DNA of 58,303 bases from positions 1 to 58,303 of the forward strand of contig VEQK01000008.1 in assembly GCA_018883265.1 (NCBI GenBank). The letters are read 5' to 3'. Below the pieces are notes generated by a model, which was given only the letters and a program-made list of their open reading frames with translations, made no database searches and was not told the origin of the DNA. The position numbers and the translations under genes are program-made. The stretch comes from Rhodocyclaceae bacterium (lineage in GTDB: Bacteria > Pseudomonadota > Gammaproteobacteria > Burkholderiales > Rhodocyclaceae). Numbering within the stretch: the first letter of the stretch is position 1; each line of letters begins with the position of its first letter. Shown one piece after another: positions 1 to 9,351 of the stretch.

Positions 1-1406
1 CCGCCCAGCGCCATGCGGCGCTCCAGCATGTACTTATGCTCTGCTGAATCTTCAGGGAACTTCAAGTAAGGCAACGATTCAATTTCTTCGTCTTTTACCG
101 GCAGTGAGAAACGGTCGCGGAAACGGGCGATCTGCTCCTTGTCCATCTTCTTCTGCTGGTGCGAAGTATTCATTGCTTCGCCAGCGCTACCCATGCCAAA
201 CCCCTTGATGGTCTTGGCCAGAATCAGGGTCGGTTGCCCCTTGTGTTTCACGGCACGATCATAGGCGGCGAAGATCTTGAAAATGTCGTGGCCGCCGCGA
301 TTCAGTTGCCAGATTTCGTCGTCGGTCCAGTCGGCGACCAGCGCCTTCAGTTCCGGCGTGTTGAAGAAGTGCTCACGGACATAGGCGCCATTTTTGGATT
401 TGAAAGTCTGGTATTCGCCATCACAGAGATCCATCATCCGCTGCTTGAGTATGCCCTTCGTGTCTCGCTGGAAGAGCGCATCCCAGTGGGTGCCCCAGAT
501 CAGCTTGACCACATTCCAACCGGCGCCACGGAATTCAGATTCCAGTTCCTGGATAATTTTGCCGTTACCGCGCACCGGCCCGTCGAGACGCTGCAGATTG
601 CAGTTAATGACGAAGATCAGGTTATCAAGTTTTTCACGGCCAGCCATACCAATCGCGCCTAGCGATTCCACTTCGTCGGTTTCACCGTCACCCAGAAAGG
701 CCCAGACCTTACGCTGTGCTGCTTTTTCAGCGTTGATGAGCTTACGGCTTGCCAGGTACTTCATGAAACGTGCCTGATAGATTGCCTGTATCGGACCCAG
801 GCCCATTGACACCGTCGGGAACTGCCAGAAGTCTGGCATGAGCCAAGGGTGCGGATATGACGAGATGCCCTTGCCAGTGGTTTCCTGGCGGAAGTGGTCC
901 ATCTGTGATTCGGACAGACGGCCAAGCATGAAGGCTCGCGCGTAAACACCCGGAACAGAGTGACCCTGGAAGAAAATCAGATCGCCATCGTGATCTGCTG
1001 AGGGTGCATGCCAGAAATGGGAGAAACCAACGTCATAAAGTGTCGCAGCGGAGGCAAAAGAGGCAATGTGTCCTCCCACATTTGTGTGCTTGTTGGCGCG
1101 AACGACCATCGCCATGGCATTCCAGCGGATATAAGAGTGCAGCTTAATCTCCATATCTGCATCGCCCGGGTATTTGGGCTGCAGCGCTGTCGGAATCGTG
1201 TTCACGTATTCCGTTGTGGCGGAGTAGGGAATATCAATCCCCTTGATGCGCGCTTCGTTGATTAGCGTTTCAATCAGATAGTGCGCACGTTCGCCGCCTT
1301 CATTGGTGATGACCGCATCCAGAGCTTCTTGCCATTCCCGGGTTTCCTGCGGATCCGGATCGTTCATCTGAGCCGGGGCGTTGGTGTTCTCGTTTGTTGC
1401 CGACAT
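1..1406 (-). CDS. aceE: Pyruvate dehydrogenase E1 component, homodimeric type (3' end outside window)
   Basis: This is the N-terminal 468 residues of the thiamine-diphosphate-dependent E1 subunit, which decarboxylates pyruvate and acetylates the lipoyl domain of E2 in the pyruvate dehydrogenase complex. The frame stays open from the ATG at 1406 to the window edge. The thiamine-diphosphate motif GDGETDE lies near residue 240 and is followed by NCNLQRLDGPVRGN, both typical of the single-chain E1 of gamma- and betaproteobacteria (about 890 residues) rather than the alpha/beta E1. The start is set by a strong AGGAGG just upstream of the ATG. E2 and E3 genes would be expected beyond base 1, but that cannot be seen. 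Confidence 0.96.
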   Translation of the reverse strand, partial: MSATNENTNAPAQMNDPDPQETREWQEALDAVITNEGGERAHYLIETLINEARIKGIDIPYSATTEYVNTIPTALQPKYPGDADMEIKLHSYIRWNAMAMVVRANKHTNVGGHIASFASAATLYDVGFSHFWHAPSADHDGDLIFFQGHSVPGVYARAFMLGRLSESQMDHFRQETTGKGISSYPHPWLMPDFWQFPTVSMGLGPIQAIYQARFMKYLASRKLINAEKAAQRKVWAFLGDGETDEVESLGAIGMAGREKLDNLIFVINCNLQRLDGPVRGNGKIIQELESEFRGAGWNVVKLIWGTHWDALFQRDTKGILKQRMMDLCDGEYQTFKSKNGAYVREHFFNTPELKALVADWTDDEIWQLNRGGHDIFKIFAAYDRAVKHKGQPTLILAKTIKGFGMGSAGEAMNTSHQQKKMDKEQIARFRDRFSLPVKDEEIESLPYLKFPEDSAEHKYMLERRMALG

Positions 1407-1530
1407 GCTGCCTCCTCCTGAAGCGATCGCATGACGTATGCGTTCGCAAAAACCAGCGTTTGTTTTTTTACCCGAACCGACTATAGCGGGATGTCCTTAT
1501 GCAGTGTTCCGCGCCGCACAACTTGTTGGT

Positions 1531-1559
1531 TTGAGTTTGTCTTGTGCGTTTTGTAATAT
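1531..1559 (+). promoter_or_regulatory. Candidate sigma70 promoter for the folD-pur operon
   Basis: TTGAGT (1531-1536) and TAATAT (1554-1559) are separated by exactly 17 bases, about 20-30 bases before the first plus-strand gene. The match is moderate and was judged by eye only. The rest of the 171-base gap to aceE shows no other clear signal. Confidence 0.4.
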
Positions 1560-1577
1560 GAAATAACGTCTTATTAT

Positions 1578-2282
1578 GTGGAAATACTAATGGGCATCGT
1601 ATCGTCCGTCAAGTGCCATGACGAGGCGCTGACATGGAGACCGTGGCATGATCGCCACATGGTCAACCTCATCCATGACATAGCCGCAGATCTGGGACGA
1701 CAACACACCGACCGGCCTCGACTACTATTCGATGTCGGCGGGTTCGATTCCCAGGCATGGCGCACAGCGCTCCGGCGTGCCGGTGTGCCCGTACTGGAAC
1801 TCAATGAAGTGCCAGAGCACCTTGCCTCTAGCTGGCTGGATGGGGCTTGGGCATTTTCGGGCGAATTTCTGATGCCTGTGGTGATATTTGGCGGCCAGAC
1901 CTGGGCTGGTGGGCTGGAAACGCTGGCGCTCGGCGACAAGGCTTTGCCTGAGGGATCGCGCCTGGTTGCAGATGAACATTGGCTACGGTCGCGCCAGGTA
2001 GCCCTGACCCGTGCCGTAGAGACGTCGACATTGAATCAGGAATTCAGGCGTGGCCAAGAGCGACGGGGTTGGATTCGCATCGGCTGGCAACCTGCAGCAA
2101 CGCTCGAGACGGGTAATGGCCTCGTGCTAGCCTGGAGCAGCCCATTGCCCCTACGACGAATCCGCGATTTTGCCGCCCGTTGTCCGGAAATTACGCTTTC
2201 AGCGCCTGATGCCGAAGTCCTGGCAGACGAGGTGGCGGGGCAGGGAATATCCGTGACCGGATGGCGGTTTGCAGTAAAATAG
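1578..2282 (+). CDS. Hypothetical protein, first gene of the folD-purE-purK operon
   Basis: I do not recognise this 234-residue protein. It has no signal peptide, no membrane segment and no nucleotide-binding motif that I can see. It looks like a soluble alpha/beta protein with many Trp and Arg residues. The first possible start is GTG 1578; an ATG at 1590 would give 230 residues. The stop lies six bases before folD on the same strand, so co-transcription with one-carbon and purine genes is likely, but that alone does not give a function. An overlapping minus-strand frame exists at about 1574-1939; the tight fit to folD favours the plus-strand reading. Confidence 0.7.
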   Translation: MEILMGIVSSVKCHDEALTWRPWHDRHMVNLIHDIAADLGRQHTDRPRLLFDVGGFDSQAWRTALRRAGVPVLELNEVPEHLASSWLDGAWAFSGEFLMPVVIFGGQTWAGGLETLALGDKALPEGSRLVADEHWLRSRQVALTRAVETSTLNQEFRRGQERRGWIRIGWQPAATLETGNGLVLAWSSPLPLRRIRDFAARCPEITLSAPDAEVLADEVAGQGISVTGWRFAVK

Positions 2283-2288
2283 CGGCCT

Positions 2289-3173
2289 ATGCCAAATCAA
2301 ACGAACGCTCAAATTCTCGATGGCGCTGCGTTGTCTAAACGCTTGCGTGCCGAATTTAAAATCCGTGCCGATGAACTGGCGCTACAAGGGATCCGGCCGG
2401 GACTGGCTGTCATCCTCGTCGGCGACAACGCGGCCTCGCAGGTTTATGTACGCAACAAGATCAAGGCCTGCCATGAGGCGGGCATGGTGTCTTTTGATTT
2501 CCCGTTCCCTGCTGATGTCTCGCCTAAAGTGGTGTTCGACAAGATTGCCGAGCTGAACAAAGATCCAGCCGTGCATGGCATTCTGGTGCAACTGCCGCTG
2601 CCACCACAGTTTGATGAGGCTGAAGTGCTGGCGGCAATCCGCCCCGACAAGGACGTGGACGGTTTTCACGCAGCGAATGTCGGCGCATTGATGCAGGGTG
2701 ATCCGCGTTTTATTCCCTGTACCCCTTATGGAGTGATGAAACTGCTGGCTGAAACCGGTGTCGATCTGAACGGTCAGGAAGCCGTTGTCATCGGTCGTTC
2801 GAATATCGTCGGCAAGCCGATGGCGATGCTGTTGCTACATGCCGGTTGTACCGTCACCGTATGTCATTCACGTACCAAGGATCTACCAGCCCATACCCGT
2901 CGCGCCGATATTCTGGTTGCCGCCATTGGTAAACCGAAATTTGTCACCGCCGACATGGTCAAGCCGGGGGCACTTGTTATTGACGTGGGTATTAACCGTC
3001 TTCCACCGGAAGCCGGTGGCGGGCTGTGCGGTGATGTGGATTTTGAAGCGGTCAAACCCATTGCCGGTGCAATTACACCCGTGCCGGGTGGTGTGGGTCC
3101 GATGACGATTGCCATGCTTTTAGCCAATACCCTCACCTCGGCCGAGCGTTTCGCGGAAGGAACTGTGCAATGA
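2289..3173 (+). CDS. folD: Bifunctional methylenetetrahydrofolate dehydrogenase / methenyltetrahydrofolate cyclohydrolase
   Basis: FolD interconverts 5,10-methylene-, 5,10-methenyl- and 10-formyl-tetrahydrofolate in the cytosol, supplying formyl groups for purine synthesis. The 294-residue length is normal. The YVxxK catalytic pair is Y53 and K57. The substrate loop ILVQLPLPP, the Rossmann-domain signature [12 protein letters not shown] and the C-terminal [10 protein letters not shown] are all present. The stop overlaps the purE start by four bases (ATGA), indicating translational coupling. The pairing with purE/purK makes sense because formyl-THF is used by purH and purN. Confidence 0.97.
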   Translation: MPNQTNAQILDGAALSKRLRAEFKIRADELALQGIRPGLAVILVGDNAASQVYVRNKIKACHEAGMVSFDFPFPADVSPKVVFDKIAELNKDPAVHGILVQLPLPPQFDEAEVLAAIRPDKDVDGFHAANVGALMQGDPRFIPCTPYGVMKLLAETGVDLNGQEAVVIGRSNIVGKPMAMLLLHAGCTVTVCHSRTKDLPAHTRRADILVAAIGKPKFVTADMVKPGALVIDVGINRLPPEAGGGLCGDVDFEAVKPIAGAITPVPGGVGPMTIAMLLANTLTSAERFAEGTVQ

Positions 3174-3673
3174 ATGCAGACAAGAGTTCGCCATTGGTTG
3201 GCGTTGTTATGGGTTCAGATTCCGATTGGCCCACCATGCAGGCGGCCGCTGTAATGCTCAAGGAATTTGGCGTGCCGTTTGAGGCGCGTGTGGTTTCTGC
3301 ACACCGTACCCCGGATCTGCTGTTTGAGTATGCCGAAGCGTCAGGTGGGCGTGGCCTGCAGGTCATTATTGCCGGCGCGGGTGGTGCGGCGCATTTGCCG
3401 GGTATGCTCGCGGCGAAGACATCTGTGCCGGTGCTGGGTGTGCCAGTGCAATCAAAAGCACTGTCGGGGGTTGATTCGCTGCACTCCATTGTGCAGATGC
3501 CGAAGGGTATCCCGGTTGCCACCTTTGCCATTGGTGAGGCCGGTGCCGCCAATGCCGCACTGTTCGCGGTGGCAATGTTGGCCAACAACGATGCGGCACT
3601 GAACGAACGTCTGCAGCAATTCCGTCAGCAGCAATCGGCCAAAGTACTGGCCATGAAATTGCCGGAAGTCTGA
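3170..3673 (+). CDS. purE: N5-carboxyaminoimidazole ribonucleotide mutase
   Basis: PurE moves the carboxyl group of N5-CAIR to give CAIR, the sixth step of purine synthesis, using the product of PurK. The 167-residue protein has the class I signatures GSDSDWPTM (from residue 15) and SAHRTPD with catalytic His45, plus a [11 protein letters not shown] loop that binds the substrate phosphate. It overlaps folD upstream and purK downstream by a few bases, a compact translationally coupled cluster. Confidence 0.97.
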   Translation: MNADKSSPLVGVVMGSDSDWPTMQAAAVMLKEFGVPFEARVVSAHRTPDLLFEYAEASGGRGLQVIIAGAGGAAHLPGMLAAKTSVPVLGVPVQSKALSGVDSLHSIVQMPKGIPVATFAIGEAGAANAALFAVAMLANNDAALNERLQQFRQQQSAKVLAMKLPEV

Positions 3674-4827
3674 TGAAGAAATCTTTTATTCCGGCACCGG
3701 CGGTGCTGGGTATGCTCGGTGGCGGCCAACTTGGCCGCTATTTCGTTATGGCGGCCCATGAGCTTGGCTACCAGGTCTGGGTGCTGGATCCGGATGAGGA
3801 CAGTCCGGCGGGTCGCATCGCCGACCGTCATCTGTGCGCCGATTACGATGATGCCGTAGCCCTCGCTGAGTTAGCTGCGGGTTGTGCTGCGGTCACTACG
3901 GAATTTGAAAACGTTCCCGCCGAAACCCTGGCGATTCTGGCGGAGCAGGTGCCCGTGTACCCCTCGGCTGCCGCGGTATCTGTCTGTCAGGATCGTATTG
4001 CCGAAAAGACCTTCTTGAAGATGAATGGACTGCCGCATGGCCCATTCTTTGAGATCAATACGCTCGCAGATATACAGGCTGCGCCGGCACATCTCTTCCC
4101 GGCTATCTTGAAAGCGGCGCGTCTGGGATATGACGGCAAAGGCCAGGCGGTGGTGGATGATCGTGCGGCTGCCGAAGTGTCATGGCATGAGCTGGGCAGT
4201 GTGCGTTGCATTCTGGAAGCGAAACTACCGCTCGATTACGAAATTTCGGTGGTGCTGGCTCGCGGTCAGGATGGCAAGGTGAAGGCTTTCCCTTCGGCCG
4301 AAAACCGTCACCGCAACGGCATTCTGGATGTGAGCGTCGTCCCCGCCTGGGGTTCTGCCTGTGTGACGGATAACGCCTGTGACGTGGCCGAAAAACTGGC
4401 GGGATGTCTTGACTATGTGGGTACGCTCGGCGTCGAGTTTTTTGTGTCACGTGGCGAACTCGTCGTGAACGAGATGGCGCCGCGTCCGCACAACAGTGGC
4501 CACTACACCATCGATGCCTGTGCCACCAACCAATTCCAGCAACAGGTGCGTGCGCTATGTGGGTTGCCACTTGGTGATAGCCATGCCCATTCGGCTGCTG
4601 TGATGGTCAACCTGCTGGGTGACCTCTGGTTTGATGGATGCAAACAACGCGAACCCGATTGGTGCGCACTACTTGCGATCCCTGGTGTCTGCTTGCACCT
4701 GTATGGCAAGCAAGCGCCGCGTGCCGGTCGCAAGATGGGGCATTTCACGGTGGTCGGCGGCGATGCCCAGCAGGTTTACGAACGCGCCATGCAAGCACGG
4801 AAGATTCTGGGGCTGCCTGATGCCTGA
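3673..4827 (+). CDS. purK: 5-(carboxyamino)imidazole ribonucleotide synthase
   Basis: PurK is an ATP-grasp ligase that carboxylates aminoimidazole ribonucleotide with bicarbonate and ATP to N5-CAIR for PurE. At 384 residues it has the usual length. The N-terminal LGMLGGGQLGR loop, the central ATP-grasp fold (KAARLGYDGKGQ) and the NEMAPRPHNSGHYTIDAC signature are clear. The start codon overlaps the purE stop (TGATG), and the stop overlaps the start of the next gene. Confidence 0.97.
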   Translation: MKKSFIPAPAVLGMLGGGQLGRYFVMAAHELGYQVWVLDPDEDSPAGRIADRHLCADYDDAVALAELAAGCAAVTTEFENVPAETLAILAEQVPVYPSAAAVSVCQDRIAEKTFLKMNGLPHGPFFEINTLADIQAAPAHLFPAILKAARLGYDGKGQAVVDDRAAAEVSWHELGSVRCILEAKLPLDYEISVVLARGQDGKVKAFPSAENRHRNGILDVSVVPAWGSACVTDNACDVAEKLAGCLDYVGTLGVEFFVSRGELVVNEMAPRPHNSGHYTIDACATNQFQQQVRALCGLPLGDSHAHSAAVMVNLLGDLWFDGCKQREPDWCALLAIPGVCLHLYGKQAPRAGRKMGHFTVVGGDAQQVYERAMQARKILGLPDA

Positions 4828-5839
4828 GATCTTACCGGGTCAATCCTCCGAGGCGATTGACCGGGCAGTCTCGTTGCTCAATGCGGGCCAACTGATCGGC
4901 TTACCGACGGAGACGGTGTACGGCCTGGCGGCCGATGCCGATAATCCTGAGGCCGTATCTAAAATTTTTGCAGCCAAGGGTCGCCCATCTGATCATCCTT
5001 TGATCGTCCACATCGGCGCCGATGATCTGCTCTCGCATTACGCGCGGGATATACCCGAGGCTGCCTGGGTATTGGCCGAGGCTTTCTGGCCGGGGCCACT
5101 GACAATGATTCTGAAAAAGGCGCCGATTGTGCCGGATGTAGTTACCGGCGGGCAGGGGTCGGTCGGAATTCGCATGCCCGGGCACCCTGTGGCGTTGTCC
5201 TTGCTGAGAGCGCTGGCCGACTCGCGCCGTGCGCGTGCAAAGTCCGGCGGCGGATTGGCCGCGCCATCGGCCAACCGCTTCGGGCGTATTAGTCCTACCG
5301 CTGCACAGCACGTGGCCGATGAATTGGGTGATGCGGTCTCATTGATTCTGGATGGCGGGGATTGCCAGGTCGGCATTGAATCAACAATTGTTGACTTATC
5401 ACGTGGCGTACCAGTGATTCTTCGGCCAGGCGCTATTACAGCGGAACAATTGAGCCTGGTCCTCGGAGAGCCTATCAATACGCCATGTTCGATCATGCGT
5501 GATGCGCCGCGTGTGTCCGGTTCGCTGGCTTCTCATTATGCGCCACGGACACCGTTACAGGTGCTGGATGTCAGGACAATTGCACAGGCCTTGGCAGGGG
5601 CAGAGCCAGTGGCAGCGATCGTACGTGAGGATGCGGGGCTGCAGCCTCAGCCGAACCTGGTGGTGCTTTCGAACAACGCCGCGGCGTATGCGCATGACTT
5701 CTATCGTGTTTTGCGTGAACTGGATTCGGGGGGCTACGCCAGAATTCTGGTGCAGGTATTGCCGGATGCTGCGGACTGGGCTGCGGTACAAGACCGCCTC
5801 GGGCGTGCGGTATATCGGGATCCCCCGGATAACGGCTAA
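4820..5839 (+). CDS. sua5: L-threonylcarbamoyladenylate synthase, two-domain Sua5 type
   Basis: This enzyme makes threonylcarbamoyl-AMP from threonine, bicarbonate and ATP, the precursor of the t6A base at position 37 of ANN-decoding tRNAs. The YrdC domain (about residues 10-205) shows LPTETVYGLAADA, the KGRPSDHPL loop and the APSANRFGRISPT signature. A C-terminal Sua5 domain follows, with GSLASHYAPRTP in the linker. The length (339 residues) fits two-domain Sua5 rather than the roughly 190-residue TsaC. The start is the ATG at 4820, inside the purK end; a longer in-frame reading back to 4619 would lie wholly within purK and is rejected. Last gene of the operon, facing ybiB. Confidence 0.93.
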   Translation: MPEILPGQSSEAIDRAVSLLNAGQLIGLPTETVYGLAADADNPEAVSKIFAAKGRPSDHPLIVHIGADDLLSHYARDIPEAAWVLAEAFWPGPLTMILKKAPIVPDVVTGGQGSVGIRMPGHPVALSLLRALADSRRARAKSGGGLAAPSANRFGRISPTAAQHVADELGDAVSLILDGGDCQVGIESTIVDLSRGVPVILRPGAITAEQLSLVLGEPINTPCSIMRDAPRVSGSLASHYAPRTPLQVLDVRTIAQALAGAEPVAAIVREDAGLQPQPNLVVLSNNAAAYAHDFYRVLRELDSGGYARILVQVLPDAADWAAVQDRLGRAVYRDPPDNG

Positions 5840-5845
5840 CGATCC

Positions 5846-6775
5846 TTACTGCATGCACAGCGTTTTTAACGCAGTCACCTGATCCTGTAGTGGTTGAGGA
5901 ATCTTGCTGGGTGTTTTGAGCAGCGATTGAATCAGTGCCACATTCTCTTCAAGGTCAGCAGTTTCCGGCCATCCGGGTATGGGTGGTGTGCCACCTTCTT
6001 CCGCTGGGAATAAGGTTACCGGGGTGCCGTGGTGAAAACCGAGAAGTTCCGGCCGCCGTTTCGGGTTGGCAAAAGGCTCCCCCTCGGTGCCGCGCATGAG
6101 CAAGGCAGTGGTTTGCTGCGCTTCCAATAGTGTGCGCATACGAAGCAGATATTCCGGGTGCGTTACATTAACAACGCGCACACTATGCCCGGAGCTGGGG
6201 TCCAGCAATTTGCAGAGCGTATGTGCTGAATTACGCACGCCCAGTCGCCTTCTCAGAGAGAGTAAGCGGTTGAGCGGCGGATTGAGGACTTCAATATCGG
6301 CCAGTGCAATGCCTGAGTCGGCAATGTGTTGGTTCACTTCGCCCAGCGAATTCGCCGAGGCGATGCTGCAGGCGTGAAACAGTGGGAAGGGGTTCTCACG
6401 GTTGTCAAAATCATGTCGACCGTGAATCAGCACGGAGAGGCCGGCTTCACGTAGCATGATGGCCAGAAGTGGCAGTAGATTGGGTTGCCGGCGAACGCCG
6501 TTATAAGAGGGTAAAATAACCAAAGGGCTTGTTGGCGGCTTGAGTTGCACCGTTGTTGCCTGCATGGCACGACAGAAACCGATGAGTTCGTGATCTGACT
6601 CTCCTTTGATCCGCAGGGAGAGCAAAATAGCGCCCAGTTCCAGATCAGGAACATTGCCGGAGAGCATAGCGGCGAACAAAGCCTCTGCATCTTCTGCCGA
6701 CAGGTCACGAGCGCCTTTCGCACCGCGGCCGATTTCCTTGATCAGTAACGGTAACGAGGTCGGATTTGATGGCAT
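5846..6775 (-). CDS. ybiB: YbiB/TrpD2-type glycosyl transferase family protein
   Basis: This 309-residue protein resembles anthranilate phosphoribosyltransferase in fold but belongs to the YbiB (TrpD2) group, which is reported to bind nucleic acid and lacks the tryptophan-pathway role. Features seen are the N-terminal helical domain with LLSLRIKGESDHELIGF, the glycine/serine-rich segment PLVILPSYNGVRRQPNL in place of the phosphate loop, and NPPLNRLLSLRRRLGVRN, which matches the TrpD-like core. The start is taken as ATG 6775, because a frame extending to 7075 would run through mgtC. It lies 30 bases downstream of mgtC on the same strand and is probably co-transcribed. Confidence 0.82.
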   Translation of the reverse strand: MPSNPTSLPLLIKEIGRGAKGARDLSAEDAEALFAAMLSGNVPDLELGAILLSLRIKGESDHELIGFCRAMQATTVQLKPPTSPLVILPSYNGVRRQPNLLPLLAIMLREAGLSVLIHGRHDFDNRENPFPLFHACSIASANSLGEVNQHIADSGIALADIEVLNPPLNRLLSLRRRLGVRNSAHTLCKLLDPSSGHSVRVVNVTHPEYLLRMRTLLEAQQTTALLMRGTEGEPFANPKRRPELLGFHHGTPVTLFPAEEGGTPPIPGWPETADLEENVALIQSLLKTPSKIPQPLQDQVTALKTLCMQ

Positions 6776-6804
6776 TTCGGGCTGAGCGGTTGTGTTGCCA
6801 GGTT

Positions 6805-7554
6805 CTAGTTCCGCTCGGGCGAGATCGAAAAGCGCTCGAGCTCTGGCATGCCCTGAAGGATTTTCACCATACCGCCCGTATCCACATGGTTCTTGGGACC
6901 GGAAGTGGCGGTGAATGAGCAGACCTGATGATTCTTGGTGACGCGTAGCCCAACGGTATCGCGTCGCATATTGAAGCCATGAGATGCGGCCAGAGACAGG
7001 AGCGCTTCGGTATCCGGGCGTGCCTCGGCTGTATAGGAAAGCTCGAAGTAATAGCGCTTGTGTTTGGGTAGCCAACTTTCAAGCCGCAACACAATGCTCA
7101 TGCTGAACGCGCAGAGGAAGGCGAGGGTGATCCCCGCCAGATAGAAACCGAGTCCGATCAGGATGCCGATGGCCGCAGCCGCCCAGATCGAAGCCGCCGT
7201 CGAAAGACCGCTGACTGAGCGACCCTCGTGAATGATGACGCCAGCCCCCAGAAAGCCGATGCCGGTGACGATGCCCTGAATAACCCGCGAAGGACCATCC
7301 GCTGTAACGGCCGACACCTGTTGCCCGCCGAACCAGATGTCGGGCATACCAAAGACGGCGACAATGCCTGTAGACGCCATGCATACCAGTGAAAACGTGC
7401 GCATGCCTGCAGCGCGCCCGTGGTACGAACGTTCGTAGCCGACAAACATACCCAGCAGCATTGAGCCGATCAGGTGCATCAACAGGAGGATGTTGCCCTC
7501 GACAGATTGTTGAGACCAGAAGCTGAGCAGTGTCTGGTTATCGGGCAAGGTCAT
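6805..7554 (-). CDS. mgtC: MgtC/SapB family inner-membrane protein
   Basis: A 249-residue membrane protein of the MgtC/SapB family. Its N-terminal part has about four to five membrane helices with the family signatures GMFVGYERSYHGRAAGMRT and GIGFLGAGVIIHEG. A soluble C-terminal domain of about 90 residues follows (from KRYYFELSYTAEA), comparable to the ACT-like domain of MgtC. MgtC in pathogens aids survival under low magnesium and inhibits F-type ATP synthase; in environmental bacteria the role is uncertain, and only the family call is firm. It precedes the ybiB-like gene. Confidence 0.88.
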   Translation of the reverse strand: MTLPDNQTLLSFWSQQSVEGNILLLMHLIGSMLLGMFVGYERSYHGRAAGMRTFSLVCMASTGIVAVFGMPDIWFGGQQVSAVTADGPSRVIQGIVTGIGFLGAGVIIHEGRSVSGLSTAASIWAAAAIGILIGLGFYLAGITLAFLCAFSMSIVLRLESWLPKHKRYYFELSYTAEARPDTEALLSLAASHGFNMRRDTVGLRVTKNHQVCSFTATSGPKNHVDTGGMVKILQGMPELERFSISPERN

Positions 7555-7591
7555 GAGGTATGGCTCCTAACGGAGATTTTGGTCTTAAGTC

Positions 7592-7930
7592 TCAGGCCTT
7601 CTTGACGAAGCAGGCCTTCAGCATGATGTTGCCGAAATCCGATTTGCAGTCGAGTTCATGATCGCCATCGACGATGCGAATGCTTTTGATTTTGGTGCCA
7701 ACCTTCATGGTGCTGGATGAGCCTTTGAGCTTCAGATCCTTGATGAGAACCACGCTGTCACCCTCATTGAGCACGTTGCCGTTGGCATCCTTGACGATGC
7801 GCGGTCCGTCTTCCACGACGGCCTCGGCCATCATTGGCCATTCAAAGCCGCAATCGGCACAGACGTAATTGCTGCCGTCTGGATAAGTATTTTCAAGGGT
7901 GCATTGCGGACAGGCGGGGATTGCGGACAT
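7592..7930 (-). CDS. yjdM: YjdM/PhnA-type zinc-ribbon protein
   Basis: A small soluble protein with an N-terminal zinc ribbon (CPQC, then CADC about 17 residues later) and a C-terminal SH3-like PhnA domain (DANGNVLNEGDSVVLIKDLKLKGSS). The family was once named after alkylphosphonate utilisation, but YjdM itself is not a phosphonoacetate hydrolase and its role is unsettled. ATG 7930 gives MSAIPACPQC, the usual start; ATG 7942 and TTG 7945 are in-frame alternatives, and no strong ribosome-binding site decides. Confidence 0.9.
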   Translation of the reverse strand: MSAIPACPQCTLENTYPDGSNYVCADCGFEWPMMAEAVVEDGPRIVKDANGNVLNEGDSVVLIKDLKLKGSSSTMKVGTKIKSIRIVDGDHELDCKSDFGNIMLKACFVKKA

Positions 7931-7959
7931 GGTTGGGCTCATCAAGCGCTAGAAAACCC

Positions 7960-8754
7960 TTATTGTACCGCCCGCTCGAATTGGTAGCCGTCCATGGCGA
8001 TAACCAGATCGTCGATGCCGGCGTAAAAGCGTTTGCCTTTGGCATTTGGGCCTGCTGCACCCAGTGCCACAAAGAAAGGCATGAAGTGGTCATCGGTGGG
8101 CTGTGCCTGGGCGGCATCTGGAGACTTGTTTCGATAATCGACAAGTGCAGCAGTATCCTGAGTGTTGACGTGGATGCCAACCCAGTTGGCAAAGCGGGTG
8201 ACGTAATCAGGCGTAGGCAAATTTTTGTGCACGCACGCCATGTAATCGCGCAGGTTATGGGTGATGCTGCCGGTACCAACGATGAGGAAACCTTCTTCAG
8301 TGAGCGGCTGTAGCGCTTGACCCAATGTGTAGTGATAGGCTGCGCCGGCATGCGTCTTGATGGAGAGCGGAATGACCGGAATGTCTGCCGCTGGGTACAT
8401 CATACGCAATGGTATCCAGGCGCCATGATCGAGGCCACGGTGTGGATCAATACGCGGGGCATAACCGGCAGCTTGTAGGCAATCCGCTACGCGTTGTGCA
8501 AGGGCGGCGTCGCTATGGGCCGGGTATTTGAGCGTGTAGAGTTCGCCAGGGAAACCACCAAAGTCGTAGATAGTTTCCAGGTTAGCAGCACTGCCCACGG
8601 TGGGGTCTTGTGTTTCCCAGTGCGGGCTGATGACGATGATGGCTCTGGGTCGATCAAGCTGTTGAGCGAGCGCCACCAGCGCCACGCCGGCCGCGCCAGG
8701 CCGGAGGGCGAAGGTGGGTGCGCCGTGCGGCACGAAAAGCGTGGGCAGCGACAT
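7960..8754 (-). CDS. ygiD: Extradiol ring-cleavage dioxygenase, YgiD/LigB type (4,5-DOPA dioxygenase-like)
   Basis: A 264-residue member of the class III extradiol dioxygenase superfamily. The probable metal ligands are His10 in VPHGAPT and His45 in SPHWE, with DHGAWIPL and GTGSITHNL further on; this is the single-domain YgiD layout. YgiD-like enzymes open catechol rings such as DOPA in vitro, but the natural substrate here is unknown. It lies nine bases downstream of the flavodoxin-like gene and near a pirin, suggesting a small operon handling catechols or quinones. Confidence 0.9.
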   Translation of the reverse strand: MSLPTLFVPHGAPTFALRPGAAGVALVALAQQLDRPRAIIVISPHWETQDPTVGSAANLETIYDFGGFPGELYTLKYPAHSDAALAQRVADCLQAAGYAPRIDPHRGLDHGAWIPLRMMYPAADIPVIPLSIKTHAGAAYHYTLGQALQPLTEEGFLIVGTGSITHNLRDYMACVHKNLPTPDYVTRFANWVGIHVNTQDTAALVDYRNKSPDAAQAQPTDDHFMPFFVALGAAGPNAKGKRFYAGIDDLVIAMDGYQFERAVQ

Positions 8755-8762
8755 GGGTTCGA

Positions 8763-9317
8763 TCAGCCCTTGAACTGACGGGTGACCTGGGCGATGCGCT
8801 CGCCATAGAGGCGGGCGGTTTCCAGATCGCCTTGCACCACTTCGTCGGCGGAGGCATCGGATGGCGTCTGCATCATGGCGCCAGCGAACGAACCGACGTA
8901 ATTGATGTCGTCACGTTTGGCAGCTTTGCTATTCGACGGCATCAGGCCGGTGCCGACCCAGAGGCCGCTGTGCTGCATGGCCAGCGTGATGAAGTAGTGA
9001 ATAGTCGAATGCTTATCACCATTCATGGTGGCCGAGTTGGTGAAACCGCCGAAGACCTTATCCTTCCAGTTCTGGGTGAACCAGGGCTTCGAGGTGGCAT
9101 CGGCGAATTTCTTGAACTGCCAGGTGACCGTGCCCATGTAGGTGGGCGAACCGAAGATAATGGCATCGGCGGCATCCAGCGCAGCCCATTGCTCGCCGGT
9201 GATGTCGCCTTCGGCGCTGATAGCAATCAGTTCAGCACCGGCGCCCTTGGCGACGGCTTCGGCTTGTTTAACGGTGTGGCCGTAGCCGCTGTGATAGACG
9301 ACAACGATTTTGCTCAT
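8763..9317 (-). CDS. Flavodoxin-like NAD(P)H:quinone reductase family protein
   Basis: A 184-residue single-domain flavodoxin-fold protein. The N-terminal loop YHSGYGHTVKQAEAVAKGA is the FMN phosphate-binding site. GSPTYMGTVTWQFKKF and the FGGFTNSATMNGDKHSTIH region match the WrbA / NADPH-dependent FMN reductase group, which reduces quinones by two electrons. It sits between the dioxygenase and pirin genes on the same strand. Exact electron donor and substrate cannot be read from the sequence. Confidence 0.85.
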   Translation of the reverse strand: MSKIVVVYHSGYGHTVKQAEAVAKGAGAELIAISAEGDITGEQWAALDAADAIIFGSPTYMGTVTWQFKKFADATSKPWFTQNWKDKVFGGFTNSATMNGDKHSTIHYFITLAMQHSGLWVGTGLMPSNSKAAKRDDINYVGSFAGAMMQTPSDASADEVVQGDLETARLYGERIAQVTRQFKG

Positions 9318-9351
9318 GGTGTTTTCTCCGTTGAAGGTAATAGGTTAGGGG

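Noticed and set aside
159-1265. Plus-strand open frames over the aceE region
   Set aside because: The minus strand is a clean aceE reading with conserved thiamine-diphosphate motifs; the plus frames are shadows.
5846-7075. Longer ybiB-like protein starting at 7075
   Set aside because: The added N-terminal part lies in mgtC and has no family similarity.
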